A DNA stretch of 64,000 bases from an uncultured Acidaminococcus sp. (lineage in GTDB: Bacteria; Bacillota; Negativicutes; Acidaminococcales; Acidaminococcaceae), in the NCBI GenBank assembly GCA_900315205.1, contig OMYF01000002.1:1-64000 (forward strand), in the 5' to 3' direction. The number at the start of each line of letters is the position of its first letter. Position 1 is the stretch's first letter. The position numbers were made by a program, and so were the translations under genes. Below, piece by piece: positions 42,303-51,055 of this stretch. The notes beneath the pieces are model-generated. The model made no database searches. It had not been told where the DNA came from and worked only from the letters and a program-made list of their open reading frames with translations.

Positions 42303-42378
42303 TGGGGCATAGCCAAGTCGGTAAGGCACGGGACTTTGACTCCCGCATGCGTTGGTTCGAGTCCAGCTGCCCCAGCCA
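42303..42378 (+). tRNA. tRNA-Gln (TTG)
   Basis: Acceptor TGGGGCA pairs with TGCCCCA; discriminator G and encoded CCA follow. The anticodon loop CTTTGAC gives anticodon TTG at 42336-42338. It begins five bases after the tRNA-His CCA. Confidence 0.95.
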
Positions 42379-42384
42379 AATAAT

Positions 42385-42460
42385 GATTCACTAGCTCAGT
42401 TGGTAGAGCACCTGACTTTTAATCAGGGTGTCCCGGGTTCAAATCCCGGGTGGATCACCA
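42385..42460 (+). tRNA. tRNA-Lys (TTT)
   Basis: Acceptor GATTCAC pairs with GTGGATC (one G-T pair); discriminator A and encoded CCA. The loop CTTTTAA gives anticodon TTT at 42418-42420. TPsiC arm GGGTTCAAATCCC. Confidence 0.95.
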
Positions 42461-42469
42461 TTTTAAAAC

Positions 42470-42512
42470 ACAGACAGGAAATCGATCATTCGGTTTGCCT
42501 GTCTTTTTATTG
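42470..42512 (+). terminator. terminator of the His-Gln-Lys tRNA operon
   Basis: AGACAGG with AAA pairs with TTTGCCTGTCT around a loop of about 14 bases, followed by TTTTTA. Confidence 0.8.
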
Positions 42513-42633
42513 TCCGTGCGCTGTGCTGGAAAAGGGCGGAAGCGCGCTGCCGGCACAGCCAAAAGGCGGATGCTGATTTGCCGGAAGGGTCCTGAACGGG
42601 AAAGGGCGGACACACGGACGGCATGGCGCAGAT

Positions 42634-42662
42634 TTGCATTTTCAGATTTTCTATATTATAAT
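42634..42662 (+). promoter_or_regulatory. tRNA-Leu promoter
   Basis: TTGCAT, 17 bases, TATAAT, ending 20 bases before tRNA-Leu. It gives this tRNA a transcript separate from the first three. Confidence 0.8.
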
Positions 42663-42682
42663 TCGCTTTGTCATACCCATAT

Positions 42683-42766
42683 GCGGATGTGGCGGAATTG
42701 GCAGACGCGCCAGACTTAGGATCTGGTGTCTTCGACGTGCAGGTTCAAGTCCTGTCATCCGCACCA
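42683..42766 (+). tRNA. tRNA-Leu (TAG)
   Basis: An 84-base class II tRNA. Acceptor GCGGATG pairs with CATCCGC; discriminator A and encoded CCA. The anticodon stem CCAGA/TCTGG encloses CTTAGGA with anticodon TAG at 42717-42719. A variable arm (TGTCTTCGACG) follows. Confidence 0.95.
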
Positions 42767-42952
42767 ATCTGAATAAGTTCTGTTTTATTTGAAAGGGCAG
42801 GCCGTATCATGGAAAAAGCAGCCATGATGCGGTTTTCGTGTATATTGTGTCGGAACAGAGAAGTTGTACCGACCGAAAATGTGCAGCAGGGAAAGGAGGA
42901 CGGGGACACGGACGGCAGGGAACTGGCTGCCGGCAGCGTGCTTCTGGAAAAT

Positions 42953-43441
42953 ATGGAAATTCGCTGTGCCGAACCTCAGGATGTGGACGCCATTGCCAGT
43001 CTGGAAGCTGCCTGCTTTCCCAGGGCGGAAGCGGCCACGAGGGAAGCAATCGCCCAAAGAGTCAGGACCTATCCCAATCACTTTTTTCTGCTCTGGGACG
43101 GAAACCGGCTGGTTTCTTTTGTAAACGGCCTGGTGACGGATCAGCCGGACCTGACGGATGAAATGTATGAAAATGCGGCCATGCACTGTGAGGATGGAGC
43201 CTGGCAAATGATCTTCGGGGTGGATACGGATCCCGCAAGACGCAGGCAGGGCCTTGCAGGCAGGGTGCTGGAACGCTTCATCGACGCGGCTCGGGCTGAG
43301 GGACGCCAAGGTGTGGTCCTGACATGCAAGGAGCGTCTGATCCATTATTATGCAGCATTTGGCTTTGTGGACGAAGGTGTCTCCGGCTCCACCCATGGGA
43401 ATGTGGTGTGGCATCAGATGAGGCTGACTTTCGGGTGCTGA
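42953..43441 (+). CDS. GNAT family N-acetyltransferase
   Basis: A 162-residue acetyltransferase. It begins MEIRCAEPQDVDAIASLEAACFP, typical of the first strand and helix of GNAT proteins, and carries the acetyl-CoA loop DPARRRQGLAGRVLERFIDAARAEGRQGVVLTCKER with a late YYAAFGFVDEGVS strand. An in-frame ATG at 42809 with a GAAAGGG site would add 48 residues including a C-x-x-C pair (SCILCRN); that extension is not part of the fold, so I favour 42953 although its own ribosome site is weak. Acceptor unknown. It resembles the family of small polyamine or antibiotic acetylases only generally. Confidence 0.82.
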   Translation: MEIRCAEPQDVDAIASLEAACFPRAEAATREAIAQRVRTYPNHFFLLWDGNRLVSFVNGLVTDQPDLTDEMYENAAMHCEDGAWQMIFGVDTDPARRRQGLAGRVLERFIDAARAEGRQGVVLTCKERLIHYYAAFGFVDEGVSGSTHGNVVWHQMRLTFGC

Positions 43442-43483
43442 TGCAAAGGAAACAAAGGGCTGTCACGGTCCATAATAAATAAA

Positions 43484-43513
43484 GGCGGATGGAAAGGCCA
43501 TCCGTCTTTTTTA
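43484..43513 (+). terminator. terminator after the acetyltransferase
   Basis: CGGATGG (43486-43492) pairs with CCATCCG (43498-43504) around AAAGG and is followed by TCTTTTTT. Confidence 0.85.
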
Positions 43514-43653
43514 CTGGAGTAAGAAGATAAAATTGAAATAAGTGTTACAGTTTTGAGAGGGAGCCATAAGTAAAAAGAATGGCTTACCCGGTTCCGCAAG
43601 AAGTGTTGTATCCTGTATATAGCTGGTATTATAGGAGAAAGGCGGGATTTTTT

Positions 43654-44979
43654 ATGGAAACCAATGCAGCAGACAGTCATGCACTACCCAAATTCCTGAT
43701 CTTCAGTTTGTTCGGCATCTTCATGTTTTTCTTTGATCTGGAATGGATCAGCCCAACCCTCAAAAGTGTTCCTGTGGACTTCATCGTGACTTCCCTCCAG
43801 AAATACTGCATGCCCCTGGTCCGGACTTTCATCCTCGCGGTCATGTATATCGGTGCGGTCCGTCCGTTCCATACGGGAACCTGGAAAAAGAGTCCTATCG
43901 ACATATTCATGTCCTTTGCCAAGATTGGCGGAGCCGTCATTGGGACGATCATGTATTTCGGCCTCTGGAAGAGCAATACCTGGCTGTGGCGGGGCGATAT
44001 CGGCCCATTCCTTTTCAATAAGCTGGCCATTCCCGTGGGTCTTGTGATCCCGATCGGTTCTGCTTTCCTGGCGTTTCTGGCCAGCTACGGACTGATGGAA
44101 TTCATCGGCGTGCTGGTGGACTGCTTTATGCGCCCTGTTTTCAGGACACCGGGCCGTTCTGCCGTTGATGCCGTGGCTTCCTTTGTCGGGAGCTATTCCA
44201 TTGCCCTCATCATCACGAATGGAGTCTACCGGGAAAATCGCTATACGGCCAGGGAAGCAGCCATCATCGCCACGGGCTTCTCGACGGTCTCTGTGACTTT
44301 CCTGCTGGTAGTGGCCCGGACCCTGGGCCTCATGGGGATCTGGTCCACGTATTTCTTCGTATCCATGCTGGTTACGTTCATTGTAACAGCAATTACAGCC
44401 CGTCTCTGGCCTTTGACGAGTATTCCCAACACCTATTACAGCGGAAAAGCTGCCGCTCAGACGGAAGAAACGGGCAACCGTCTGCAGAGGGCCTGGAAGA
44501 TGGGCCTGAATACTGCCGGGGCTCAGCCTCCCGTACTCAAGCTCTGCGGCGAGAATCTCTGGGCCGGGCTGAAAATGGCTTTTGGAGTCATTCCGGCAAT
44601 CACGTCCGTCGGTCTTCTTGGTCTCTGGCTGGCCGAATTTACGCCGCTCTTTGACTGGTTCGGCTATCTGTTCTATCCTTTCTTCAAGCTTTTTGGCGTT
44701 TCTCAGGCGGCTCTGGGCGGGAAAGCGGCTGCTCTGTGTCTGCCGGAAATGTTCCTGCCGTCGATCCTCATCAAGAGCAGCGGGACCATGCTGCTGAAAT
44801 TCGTCATTGCCGTCGTCAGCATTTCTGAGATTTTGTTTTTCTCTGCCAGCATCCCCTGCATCATGGGTACGGACATTCCATTGAAGATGAGGGATATCCT
44901 TGTCATCTGGTTTGAAAGAGTGGTGCTGTCCATCATCATCACGATTCCCATTGCCTGGCTGCTGGGTCTGCCGGACTAA
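43654..44979 (+). CDS. YjiH family membrane protein (Gate domain)
   Basis: A 441-residue inner-membrane protein with about ten to twelve helices. ALPKFLIFSLFGIFMFFFDL and a conserved LVDCFMRPVFRTPGRSAVDAVASFVGSYS, containing the nucleoside-recognition/Gate-like GRSAVDAVASFVGSYS motif, mark the YjiH family; a second gate-type stretch CLPEMFLPSILIKSSGTMLLKF lies near the end. Gate proteins include nucleoside transporters, but YjiH itself has no proven substrate. GGAGAAAGG lies a little far (about 12 bases) from the ATG at 43654. The following M20 amidohydrolase gene, beyond a terminator, could supply or use the same compound. Confidence 0.85.
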   Translation: METNAADSHALPKFLIFSLFGIFMFFFDLEWISPTLKSVPVDFIVTSLQKYCMPLVRTFILAVMYIGAVRPFHTGTWKKSPIDIFMSFAKIGGAVIGTIMYFGLWKSNTWLWRGDIGPFLFNKLAIPVGLVIPIGSAFLAFLASYGLMEFIGVLVDCFMRPVFRTPGRSAVDAVASFVGSYSIALIITNGVYRENRYTAREAAIIATGFSTVSVTFLLVVARTLGLMGIWSTYFFVSMLVTFIVTAITARLWPLTSIPNTYYSGKAAAQTEETGNRLQRAWKMGLNTAGAQPPVLKLCGENLWAGLKMAFGVIPAITSVGLLGLWLAEFTPLFDWFGYLFYPFFKLFGVSQAALGGKAAALCLPEMFLPSILIKSSGTMLLKFVIAVVSISEILFFSASIPCIMGTDIPLKMRDILVIWFERVVLSIIITIPIAWLLGLPD

Positions 44980-45293
44980 GTCCCGGCGGAGCGGACTTCT
45001 GCTGTTTCAGCAGGACGGGCCGGATGCTGTCGAAATCGGATCATTATGTTACAGGCATCGGAAACTTCCAAAATGGAGGTTTCCGGTGCATTTTTTTTGA
45101 TTTTCAGATTTTTGCGGCCCTTTCCCTGCTATGGCTTGCATATGCCCGTGAATTTGAGTATGCTATGAGTAATTCACCTGAAAAAATGAGAGGACGGGAA
45201 CGGCTCCCACTGACGGATTGTAGGGGAACTGGCCGGATACAAGTCCTTCCATCTGTGCAGCAATGGAGATGGGAGGCAGGAGGACCGAAAGAT
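44980..45293 (+). other. intergenic region with terminator, before the M20 gene
   Basis: No gene is supported, although the M20 frame stays open upstream to 45024; that extension has no domain text. The terminator is at 45052-45101. An AGTATGCTATGAG at about 45157 could hold a -10 box for the amidohydrolase. Confidence 0.4.
45052..45101 (+). terminator. terminator after the YjiH gene
   Basis: GCATCGGAAACTTCC pairs with GGAGGTTTCCGGTGC around AAAAT and runs into eight Ts. Confidence 0.9.
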
Positions 45294-46490
45294 ATGGCAG
45301 ATTGTTACGAAGCTTTGCTTGAGGCATTGAAAGAAGCTGTGGAGAAACGGCTGCCGGAGATACAGCAGAATGGGGAATGGCTGCTCCGGCATCCGGAAAC
45401 GGGATTTAAGGAATATGAAACGCAGGCGCACTGCGTGGCGATTTTGGAAGCACATGGATTCAAGGTCCGGACATTCCCGGACGTAACCGGGTTTACTGCT
45501 GAATACGAGACGGGACGGCCCGGTCCCAGCGTCATGCTGATGGGGGAGATGGATGCTCTCATCAATCGGGAGCATCCTTTCTGCAGTCCCGTGACCGGAG
45601 CAGCCCATGCCTGCGGCCATTTCCTGCAGGTGGCGACAACGATGGGCGCATTCCTGACACTTGCAGAAAGCGGACTGCTGAAGGATTTCTGCGGCAGACT
45701 GATGCTCATGGGAGTACCGGCAGAAGAATGTATCGAACAGGACTGGCGTTTGGAGGAAATCAGGAAGGGACGTCTTCATTTCCTTGGCGGCAAGCCTGAG
45801 CTGATGTACCGGGGAGCTTTTGACGAGGCGGATCTGATCATCGGGATGCATGCCGGTTTTGGCAGCGATGGAAGGATCCTTCCTTTTGGGATGCATAATG
45901 GCTTTATGGTGGAATCCGTCCTTTTTAAGGGAAAGGCTGCCCATGCGGCGGGGAATCCGGAAAAAGGCATCAATGCTCTTTATATGGTCAATACGGCTCT
46001 CACCGCCCTCAATGGCCTGCGCGAAACCTTCCGGGATGAGGATCGGGTCCGTGTCCATCCCATTGTCACCTGCGGCGGCAGTGTTCCCAATGTGATCCCG
46101 GACGAAGCACGTGTGGAATGCCAGTGCCGGGCCAACAATATGGAGACTGTCCGTGATGCTGATGCCAAATTCGAACGGGCCATGGGAGCCGGTGCCTACG
46201 CTTTTGGCGGAAAGGCCGTGATTACCCGGCAGCCCGGTTATCTTCCCTACCGGCCGACACCGGAATTCGATGCCCTGGCCCTGGATGTCATATCGGATGT
46301 GCTCGGCCCAGACCGCGGTGCTCTGGGGCAGCCTGTGGCAGGATCTGAAGACCTGGGCGATTTGAACAGCGTGAAACCGGCCATGATGGTCTTTGCCAAT
46401 TTCATGAAAGGCTATCCTCACGGAGCGGATTATCTTGTGGCGGATCCCCGCATTTACAGGGATACGAGGGCGCCACTGCTGAACAGCTGA
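45294..46490 (+). CDS. M20 family amidohydrolase, C-terminus apparently altered
   Basis: A 398-residue zinc peptidase/amidohydrolase of the AbgB/aminoacylase type. Metal residues are in LMGEMDAL, AHACGH and GVPAEECIEQ; the dimerisation insert is FKGKAAHAAGNPEKGINAL, and SVPNVIPDEARVECQCRANN follows. CAGGAGG sets the ATG at 45294. The C-terminus ends abruptly with RDTRAPLLNS. A second copy of the 28-bp stretch encoding ADPRIYRDT lies at 46500-46527 in another frame, and from there an open frame continues for about 50 residues (VLFLAAFVLKLLADGG...) with the look of a normal M20 ending. The present gene is thus probably frameshifted near its end; the catalytic core is intact. Confidence 0.85.
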   Translation: MADCYEALLEALKEAVEKRLPEIQQNGEWLLRHPETGFKEYETQAHCVAILEAHGFKVRTFPDVTGFTAEYETGRPGPSVMLMGEMDALINREHPFCSPVTGAAHACGHFLQVATTMGAFLTLAESGLLKDFCGRLMLMGVPAEECIEQDWRLEEIRKGRLHFLGGKPELMYRGAFDEADLIIGMHAGFGSDGRILPFGMHNGFMVESVLFKGKAAHAAGNPEKGINALYMVNTALTALNGLRETFRDEDRVRVHPIVTCGGSVPNVIPDEARVECQCRANNMETVRDADAKFERAMGAGAYAFGGKAVITRQPGYLPYRPTPEFDALALDVISDVLGPDRGALGQPVAGSEDLGDLNSVKPAMMVFANFMKGYPHGADYLVADPRIYRDTRAPLLNS

Positions 46491-46527
46491 AGCCCTATGG
46501 GCGGATCCCCGCATTTACAGGGATACG
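46439..46527 (+). repeat. 28-bp direct repeat, 61 bases apart, at the M20 gene end
   Basis: The word starting GGCGGATCCCCGCATTTACA occurs at 46439-46466 and again exactly at 46500-46527. The 33 bases between (46467-46499) begin AGGGC and contain GCCCT near the end. Removing one repeat and the spacer (61 bases) would join the M20 gene to the downstream frame. Confidence 0.9.
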
Positions 46528-46680
46528 GTCCTCTTTCTTGCCGCGTTCGTCCTCAAACTCCTGGCTGACGGCGGAAAGCAGGCAAGGGCTGTCATGACTG
46601 CACATAAGCCGCTTTTTGGCAGCATGCAGGAATACTGTGAAACAGTAAGCAGGATCTTTTCAAAAAAAGAACTGCCCTGA
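46500..46680 (+). pseudogene. displaced ancestral C-terminus of the M20 amidohydrolase
   Basis: In the frame entered at the second repeat the DNA reads ADPRIYRDT, then VLFLAAFVLKLLADGGKQ, RAVMTAHKPLFGSMQEY and CETVSRIFSKKELP before TGA at about 46678-46680. This fits the terminal helices of M20 amidohydrolases and adds about 50 residues. It has no start codon of its own and is most simply the original end of the upstream gene, displaced by a 61-base insertion. Confidence 0.65.
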
Positions 46681-46698
46681 CCGTACGGGAGGAATGTA

Positions 46699-47634
46699 AT
46701 GGAAATAGCATTTACGCTTCTGCAGGAACTGCTCGTCATGATGCTGATCATGGGAATCGGATTTGCGCTCGTGCGGCTGGGCATCCTTGCAGAAGAAGAC
46801 TGCAAGCCGATTTCGACCGTCGTCCTCTATGTGTGCATTCCCAGTGCCATCATCAATTCGTTCCTGCTGCCCATGGACAGCCAGCGGATGCACGGACTGC
46901 TGCTTGCCACCGGATTCGCAGTCATCGTCCATATCGTCTGGATTACGGGCACGACTCTGCTCCACCGCAGACTGCCGCTTACGGGTGTCGATATGGCAAC
47001 AATGATTTACAGCAATTCCGGGAACCTGGTCTATCCGCTGGTGGCACTGATCTTTGGAAGTGAATATGTGTTTTACGCGGCTCCTTTCAATGCGGTGATG
47101 ACCGTGTTTATCTGGACTCACGCACGGTCCATCATCAAAGAGGAACCGGTCAGGGGAATTTCCTCTGTATTCAAGAACTTCAATATCCTTGCCACATTTG
47201 TCGGCCTGATCCTCTTTCTGCTGCAGCTCAGTCTGCCGCCGATCCTGAAGGTAACGCTCGATTTGCTGAGCGGCATGCTGGGACCGGCCAGCATGATCGT
47301 CATCGGCATGATCCTTGCGGGAGCCAATCTGAAGCGTGTCTTTACGACGGCACGTCTCTATGCCATCTGTCTGTGCCGCCTGATCCTGTATCCTCTCGTG
47401 GTCATCGTGATGGTGGCGCTGTCAGGCTATCTGAAAGTCCATCCGGAAGATCTTTTCATTTTCCAGATTGCCATGATCGCAGTTGCGGCGCCGCCGGCCA
47501 ATATCATCGCCCAGTTCGCTGTCATGTATGACAAGGATGCTCTCATGGCAGGAAGTTACAATGCTCTCGGGATGCTGCTGTGCATCGTGACGATGCCGCT
47601 GATGATGCTGATTTTCGATCTGCTCGTCAAATAA
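46699..47634 (+). CDS. AEC family (auxin efflux carrier-like) transporter
   Basis: A 311-residue membrane carrier with about ten helices in two inverted five-helix halves. LLVMMLIMGIGFALVRLGIL and the YSNSGNLVYPLVALIFG crossover region, mirrored by AVAAPPANIIAQFAVMYDKD, are typical of AEC proteins, which export or exchange organic acids such as malate or malonate in bacteria. GGGAGGAATGTA precedes the ATG. It follows the M20 remnant by 20 bases and may have been translationally linked to the original amidohydrolase, suggesting exchange of an amidohydrolase substrate or product. Confidence 0.9.
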   Translation: MEIAFTLLQELLVMMLIMGIGFALVRLGILAEEDCKPISTVVLYVCIPSAIINSFLLPMDSQRMHGLLLATGFAVIVHIVWITGTTLLHRRLPLTGVDMATMIYSNSGNLVYPLVALIFGSEYVFYAAPFNAVMTVFIWTHARSIIKEEPVRGISSVFKNFNILATFVGLILFLLQLSLPPILKVTLDLLSGMLGPASMIVIGMILAGANLKRVFTTARLYAICLCRLILYPLVVIVMVALSGYLKVHPEDLFIFQIAMIAVAAPPANIIAQFAVMYDKDALMAGSYNALGMLLCIVTMPLMMLIFDLLVK

Positions 47635-47686
47635 AGGTTTGACACCAGCGAAAGCTGACGAAAATAGTTACTGCAGGAGGGATATG

Positions 47687-48346
47687 ATGAAAGTTTTATT
47701 GCTCAACGGAAGCTCCCATGAAAAAGGGACGACGATGCGCGCCCTGGAAGAAATGATCACGGTGTTCCACAGCCTTGGTGTGGAGACGGAAGTGTTCCAG
47801 CTGGGCAGCCGGCCGTATGCCGATTGTCTCCAGTGCGGGTACTGCAGCAGGGCGGGTCATTGCGTCATCAAGGATGACGGCGTGAATGAATTTGTGGAAA
47901 AAGCAGCCGGTGCGGACGGCTTCATTTTTGCCACACCGACGTACTATGCTCATCCCAGCGGGCGGATCCTCACGTTCCTCGACCGGGTTTTTTACAGCAA
48001 CCGGCCGGACGGAAACAGGTATCAAGCCTTTAAATTCAAACCCGGAGCCGCGGTGGCTGTGGCACGCAGAGCCGGTACGTCAGCGACACTGGATGCGCTG
48101 AACAAGTATTTTGGGATTTCCGGTATGCCCGTCGCGGGCTCTACTTACTGGAACGACGCCTTCGGCCTCGAAGCAGGGGAAGTGCCGCAGGATGAGGAAG
48201 GAATGCAGACACTGCGGAACCTGGCCCGCAATCTGGTCTGGCTCATGAAATGCATCGAGAAGGGAAAGGACGGCGGAGTCCCGTATCCGGAAATGGAGAC
48301 GGCCAGTGTGACGAATTTCATCAAACGGACGGATGCCAGGCGGTAA
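47687..48346 (+). CDS. NADPH-dependent FMN reductase family protein
   Basis: A 219-residue flavodoxin-fold oxidoreductase. MKVLLLNGSSHEKGTTMRALEEM binds the FMN phosphate, ADCLQCGYCSRAGHCVIKDDGVNEF is a cysteine cluster (C-x-x-C-x-x-C plus one), and FATPTYYAHPSGRILTFLDRVFYS contacts the flavin ring. Family members reduce quinones, metals or nitro compounds, and some with this cysteine set hold a 4Fe-4S cluster. AGGAGGG at 47675-47681 suits the ATG at 47687 better than that at 47684. It follows the AEC gene by about 50 bases and probably shares its transcript. Confidence 0.88.
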   Translation: MKVLLLNGSSHEKGTTMRALEEMITVFHSLGVETEVFQLGSRPYADCLQCGYCSRAGHCVIKDDGVNEFVEKAAGADGFIFATPTYYAHPSGRILTFLDRVFYSNRPDGNRYQAFKFKPGAAVAVARRAGTSATLDALNKYFGISGMPVAGSTYWNDAFGLEAGEVPQDEEGMQTLRNLARNLVWLMKCIEKGKDGGVPYPEMETASVTNFIKRTDARR

Positions 48347-48457
48347 GCCCCGGAAATGACAAAGAAACAGAACGGCAGGCAGCGGAGGACGGCAAACCTG
48401 GATCCGGCTGCCTGCTGTTGCTGCTGGAGAGGCATCCGGCGGCAGGGAGGGTAAGGA

Positions 48458-50935
48458 TTGATTACGCATATTGAAGTGCGTGGCGCCAGTGTCCACAATT
48501 TGAAATATATCGATGTCGATATTCCGCTGCAGAAGATCACTGCGATCGCTGGTGTGTCCGGATCGGGAAAATCTTCCCTTGCTCTGGGTGTGCTCTATGC
48601 AGAGGGATCGCGGCGCTACCTGGAAGCACTCTCAACATATACGCGCCGCCGGATGACCCAGGCTGAGAAAGCCCGGGTGGACGAAGTGCGCTATGTGCCG
48701 GCCGCGCTGGCACTGCATCAGCGTCCCGGTGTTCCCGGCGTGCGGAGCACCTTCGGCACTTCCACGGAGCTGCTGAATAGCCTTCGCCTGATGTTTTCAC
48801 GGCTCGGGAGCCATCGCTGCCCGAATGGCCATTATCTGGAACCCTCGCTGTCCGTGGCGGCTATGAAGGAGCTCGTCTGTCCGGTCTGCGGCGCCCGTTT
48901 CTACGGGCCCGGCGCGGAAGACCTGGCCTTCAACAGTGCAGGAGCCTGCAAGACATGCGGCGGGACAGGGGTGGTGCGGACCGTCGACGAGTCCACCCTT
49001 GTCCCCGATGAGACGCTGAGCATCGATGAGGGAGCCGTCCTGCCCTGGCAGACTCTTATGTGGTCCCTTATGAAGGATATTGCCCGCAGCCTGGGTGTAC
49101 GGACCGATGTGCCGTTCAAAGATCTGACGCCCAAAGAACGGGATATCGTGTTCCACGGACCGGCAGTCAAAAAACATATGGTCTATCAGAATCATACGAC
49201 GGGTGCGGCCGGGGAGATGGATTTTACTTATTTCAACGCCATCTACACCGTGGAAAATGCCCTTTCCCATGTAAAGGATGAAAAAGGACTGAAACGGGTA
49301 GAGAAATTCCTGAAGACCGAAAGCTGTCCCGACTGTCACGGGACCCGTCTGTCAGACGCGGCGAGGGCACCGCGGCTTCGTGGCATTTCCCTGGCTGAAG
49401 CCTGTACGATGACTCTTACTGAACTGGACGGCTGGGTGCGGGGCGTTCCGGATACGCTGCCGGAAGCACTGCGGCCCATGGCCCGCAGCATCTGTGATTC
49501 CTTCCTTGAAACAGCCCGGCGCCTCCTGGAGCTCGGACTGGGGTATCTGACACTGGACCGGGCAGCGGCGACTTTATCGACGGGAGAACGGCAGCGCATG
49601 CAGCTGGCCCGGGCCGTCCGCAACCGGACGACGGGTGTCCTTTATGTCCTGGATGAACCTTCCATCGGACTGCATCCGGCGAATATCGAAGGGCTGGCCG
49701 GTGTCATGGATGCTCTTAAGGCAGACGGCAATACGGTCATCCTGGTCGATCATGATACGCGTGTTCTGTCCAGAGCGGACTGGCTCATCGAGCTGGGACC
49801 CGGAGCCGGCGCAAATGGCGGACGGGTCATCGCTCAGGGATCCATCCCGGCTGTGGAGGAAAATCCCGCCTCCGTCATCGGTCCCTATCTTTCGGGCAGG
49901 GCGGGGGTCCTGGTCAGGCAGCCCGCAGCGGCAAAGGATCTCTTTGCAAAGGGACGGATCCATCTGACAACGGGGCAGATCCATACAGTGAAACCGCTCG
50001 ACGTGTCGTTTCCCAGAGGGGGACTTTCCGTTGTGACCGGCGTGTCCGGATCCGGGAAGACGACACTGATCCTGGAAAGCCTGATCCCCGCTCTGGAAGC
50101 GCAGCTGGCAGGCCGGGAGCTGCCGGCACATGTAAAGAGCGTCGATCCCGGCGGCATCCATCAGGTCAAGCTGATCGACGCCACACCGATTGGCATCAAT
50201 GTGCGGTCCACTGTGGCCACCTATGCCAATGTCCACGACCGTCTGCGCAGCGTGTTTGCAAAGACGCCGGAAGCCCGGGCCGCGGGATATAAGGCCGGTG
50301 CTTTTTCCTACAATACGGGGAGCCTGCGCTGCCCGACCTGCGATGGTACGGGGACGATCAGTCTGGATGTACAGTTTTTGCCTGATGTGGAAATCCCCTG
50401 TCCGGACTGCCGGGGAACGAGGTATGGCCGTGCAGCGGGCAGCATCCACTGGCAGAACAAAGCGGGCGGGACCTACAGCCTGCCCCAGCTCATGGCGCTC
50501 AGTGTCGATGAGGCCCTGGCGGCCTGTCAGGGACTGCCTCTTGTGGAGTCGCGCCTCAAGGTCCTCCATGACCTGGGGCTTGGCTACCTGACCCTGGGCG
50601 AGGAAACGCCGGGGCTTTCCGGCGGGGAAGCGCAGCGGCTGAAGCTGGCCAGCGAAATCGGACGGCCGCAGGAAGATACGCTGTTTGTCTTTGACGAACC
50701 GACTATAGGGCTCCATCCGCTCGATGTACGGACACTGCTCCAGGTGTTCCAGACCCTGATCGGCCAGGGTGCCACCGTTATCGTCATCGAGCATGACCTG
50801 GATGTCATCCATAACGCGGATTATCTGGTGGATCTGGGGCCTGGAGGCGGCATGGAAGGAGGCACTCTTGTGGCCTGCGGCACCGTGGAAGAGGTACGGA
50901 AGTGCCCGCAGAGTGTCACCGGGCGTTATCTTTGA
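48458..50935 (+). CDS. UvrA2-like ABC ATPase
   Basis: An 825-residue UvrA relative, shorter than true UvrA (about 940). It has two ATP units: GVSGSGKSSLALG near residue 33 with LSTGERQRMQLARAV and LDEPSIGLHP, and GVSGSGKTTLILES near 528 with LSGGEAQRLKLASEI and FDEPTIGLHP. Zinc sites are CPVCG/CKTCGG and CPTCDGTG/CPDCRG. The missing length is in the UvrB-binding part, typical of class II UvrA (UvrA2), linked to drug resistance or poorly understood repair. The TTG at 48458 is supported by GGGAGGG. It is likely an accessory copy, not the excision-repair protein. Confidence 0.9.
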   Translation: MITHIEVRGASVHNLKYIDVDIPLQKITAIAGVSGSGKSSLALGVLYAEGSRRYLEALSTYTRRRMTQAEKARVDEVRYVPAALALHQRPGVPGVRSTFGTSTELLNSLRLMFSRLGSHRCPNGHYLEPSLSVAAMKELVCPVCGARFYGPGAEDLAFNSAGACKTCGGTGVVRTVDESTLVPDETLSIDEGAVLPWQTLMWSLMKDIARSLGVRTDVPFKDLTPKERDIVFHGPAVKKHMVYQNHTTGAAGEMDFTYFNAIYTVENALSHVKDEKGLKRVEKFLKTESCPDCHGTRLSDAARAPRLRGISLAEACTMTLTELDGWVRGVPDTLPEALRPMARSICDSFLETARRLLELGLGYLTLDRAAATLSTGERQRMQLARAVRNRTTGVLYVLDEPSIGLHPANIEGLAGVMDALKADGNTVILVDHDTRVLSRADWLIELGPGAGANGGRVIAQGSIPAVEENPASVIGPYLSGRAGVLVRQPAAAKDLFAKGRIHLTTGQIHTVKPLDVSFPRGGLSVVTGVSGSGKTTLILESLIPALEAQLAGRELPAHVKSVDPGGIHQVKLIDATPIGINVRSTVATYANVHDRLRSVFAKTPEARAAGYKAGAFSYNTGSLRCPTCDGTGTISLDVQFLPDVEIPCPDCRGTRYGRAAGSIHWQNKAGGTYSLPQLMALSVDEALAACQGLPLVESRLKVLHDLGLGYLTLGEETPGLSGGEAQRLKLASEIGRPQEDTLFVFDEPTIGLHPLDVRTLLQVFQTLIGQGATVIVIEHDLDVIHNADYLVDLGPGGGMEGGTLVACGTVEEVRKCPQSVTGRYL

Positions 50936-51055
50936 TGCTTTCAATTGCAGCAAAGGCTTATCGTGGAATACGGAAACACTCCGGTTTGTCCAGTCTGCGT
51001 ACGGATTCCACTGCCAGGCATCGATATCAGTCTATTTCAAGAGAGGAAGTTTGAG

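Noticed and set aside
42231-42766. A tRNA-linked genomic island
   Set aside because: No integrase or direct repeat of a tRNA 3' end was found within reach of the four tRNA genes.
45024-45293. An N-terminal extension of the M20 amidohydrolase
   Set aside because: The frame is open, but crosses the terminator of the YjiH gene. The good ribosome site and domain start are at 45294.
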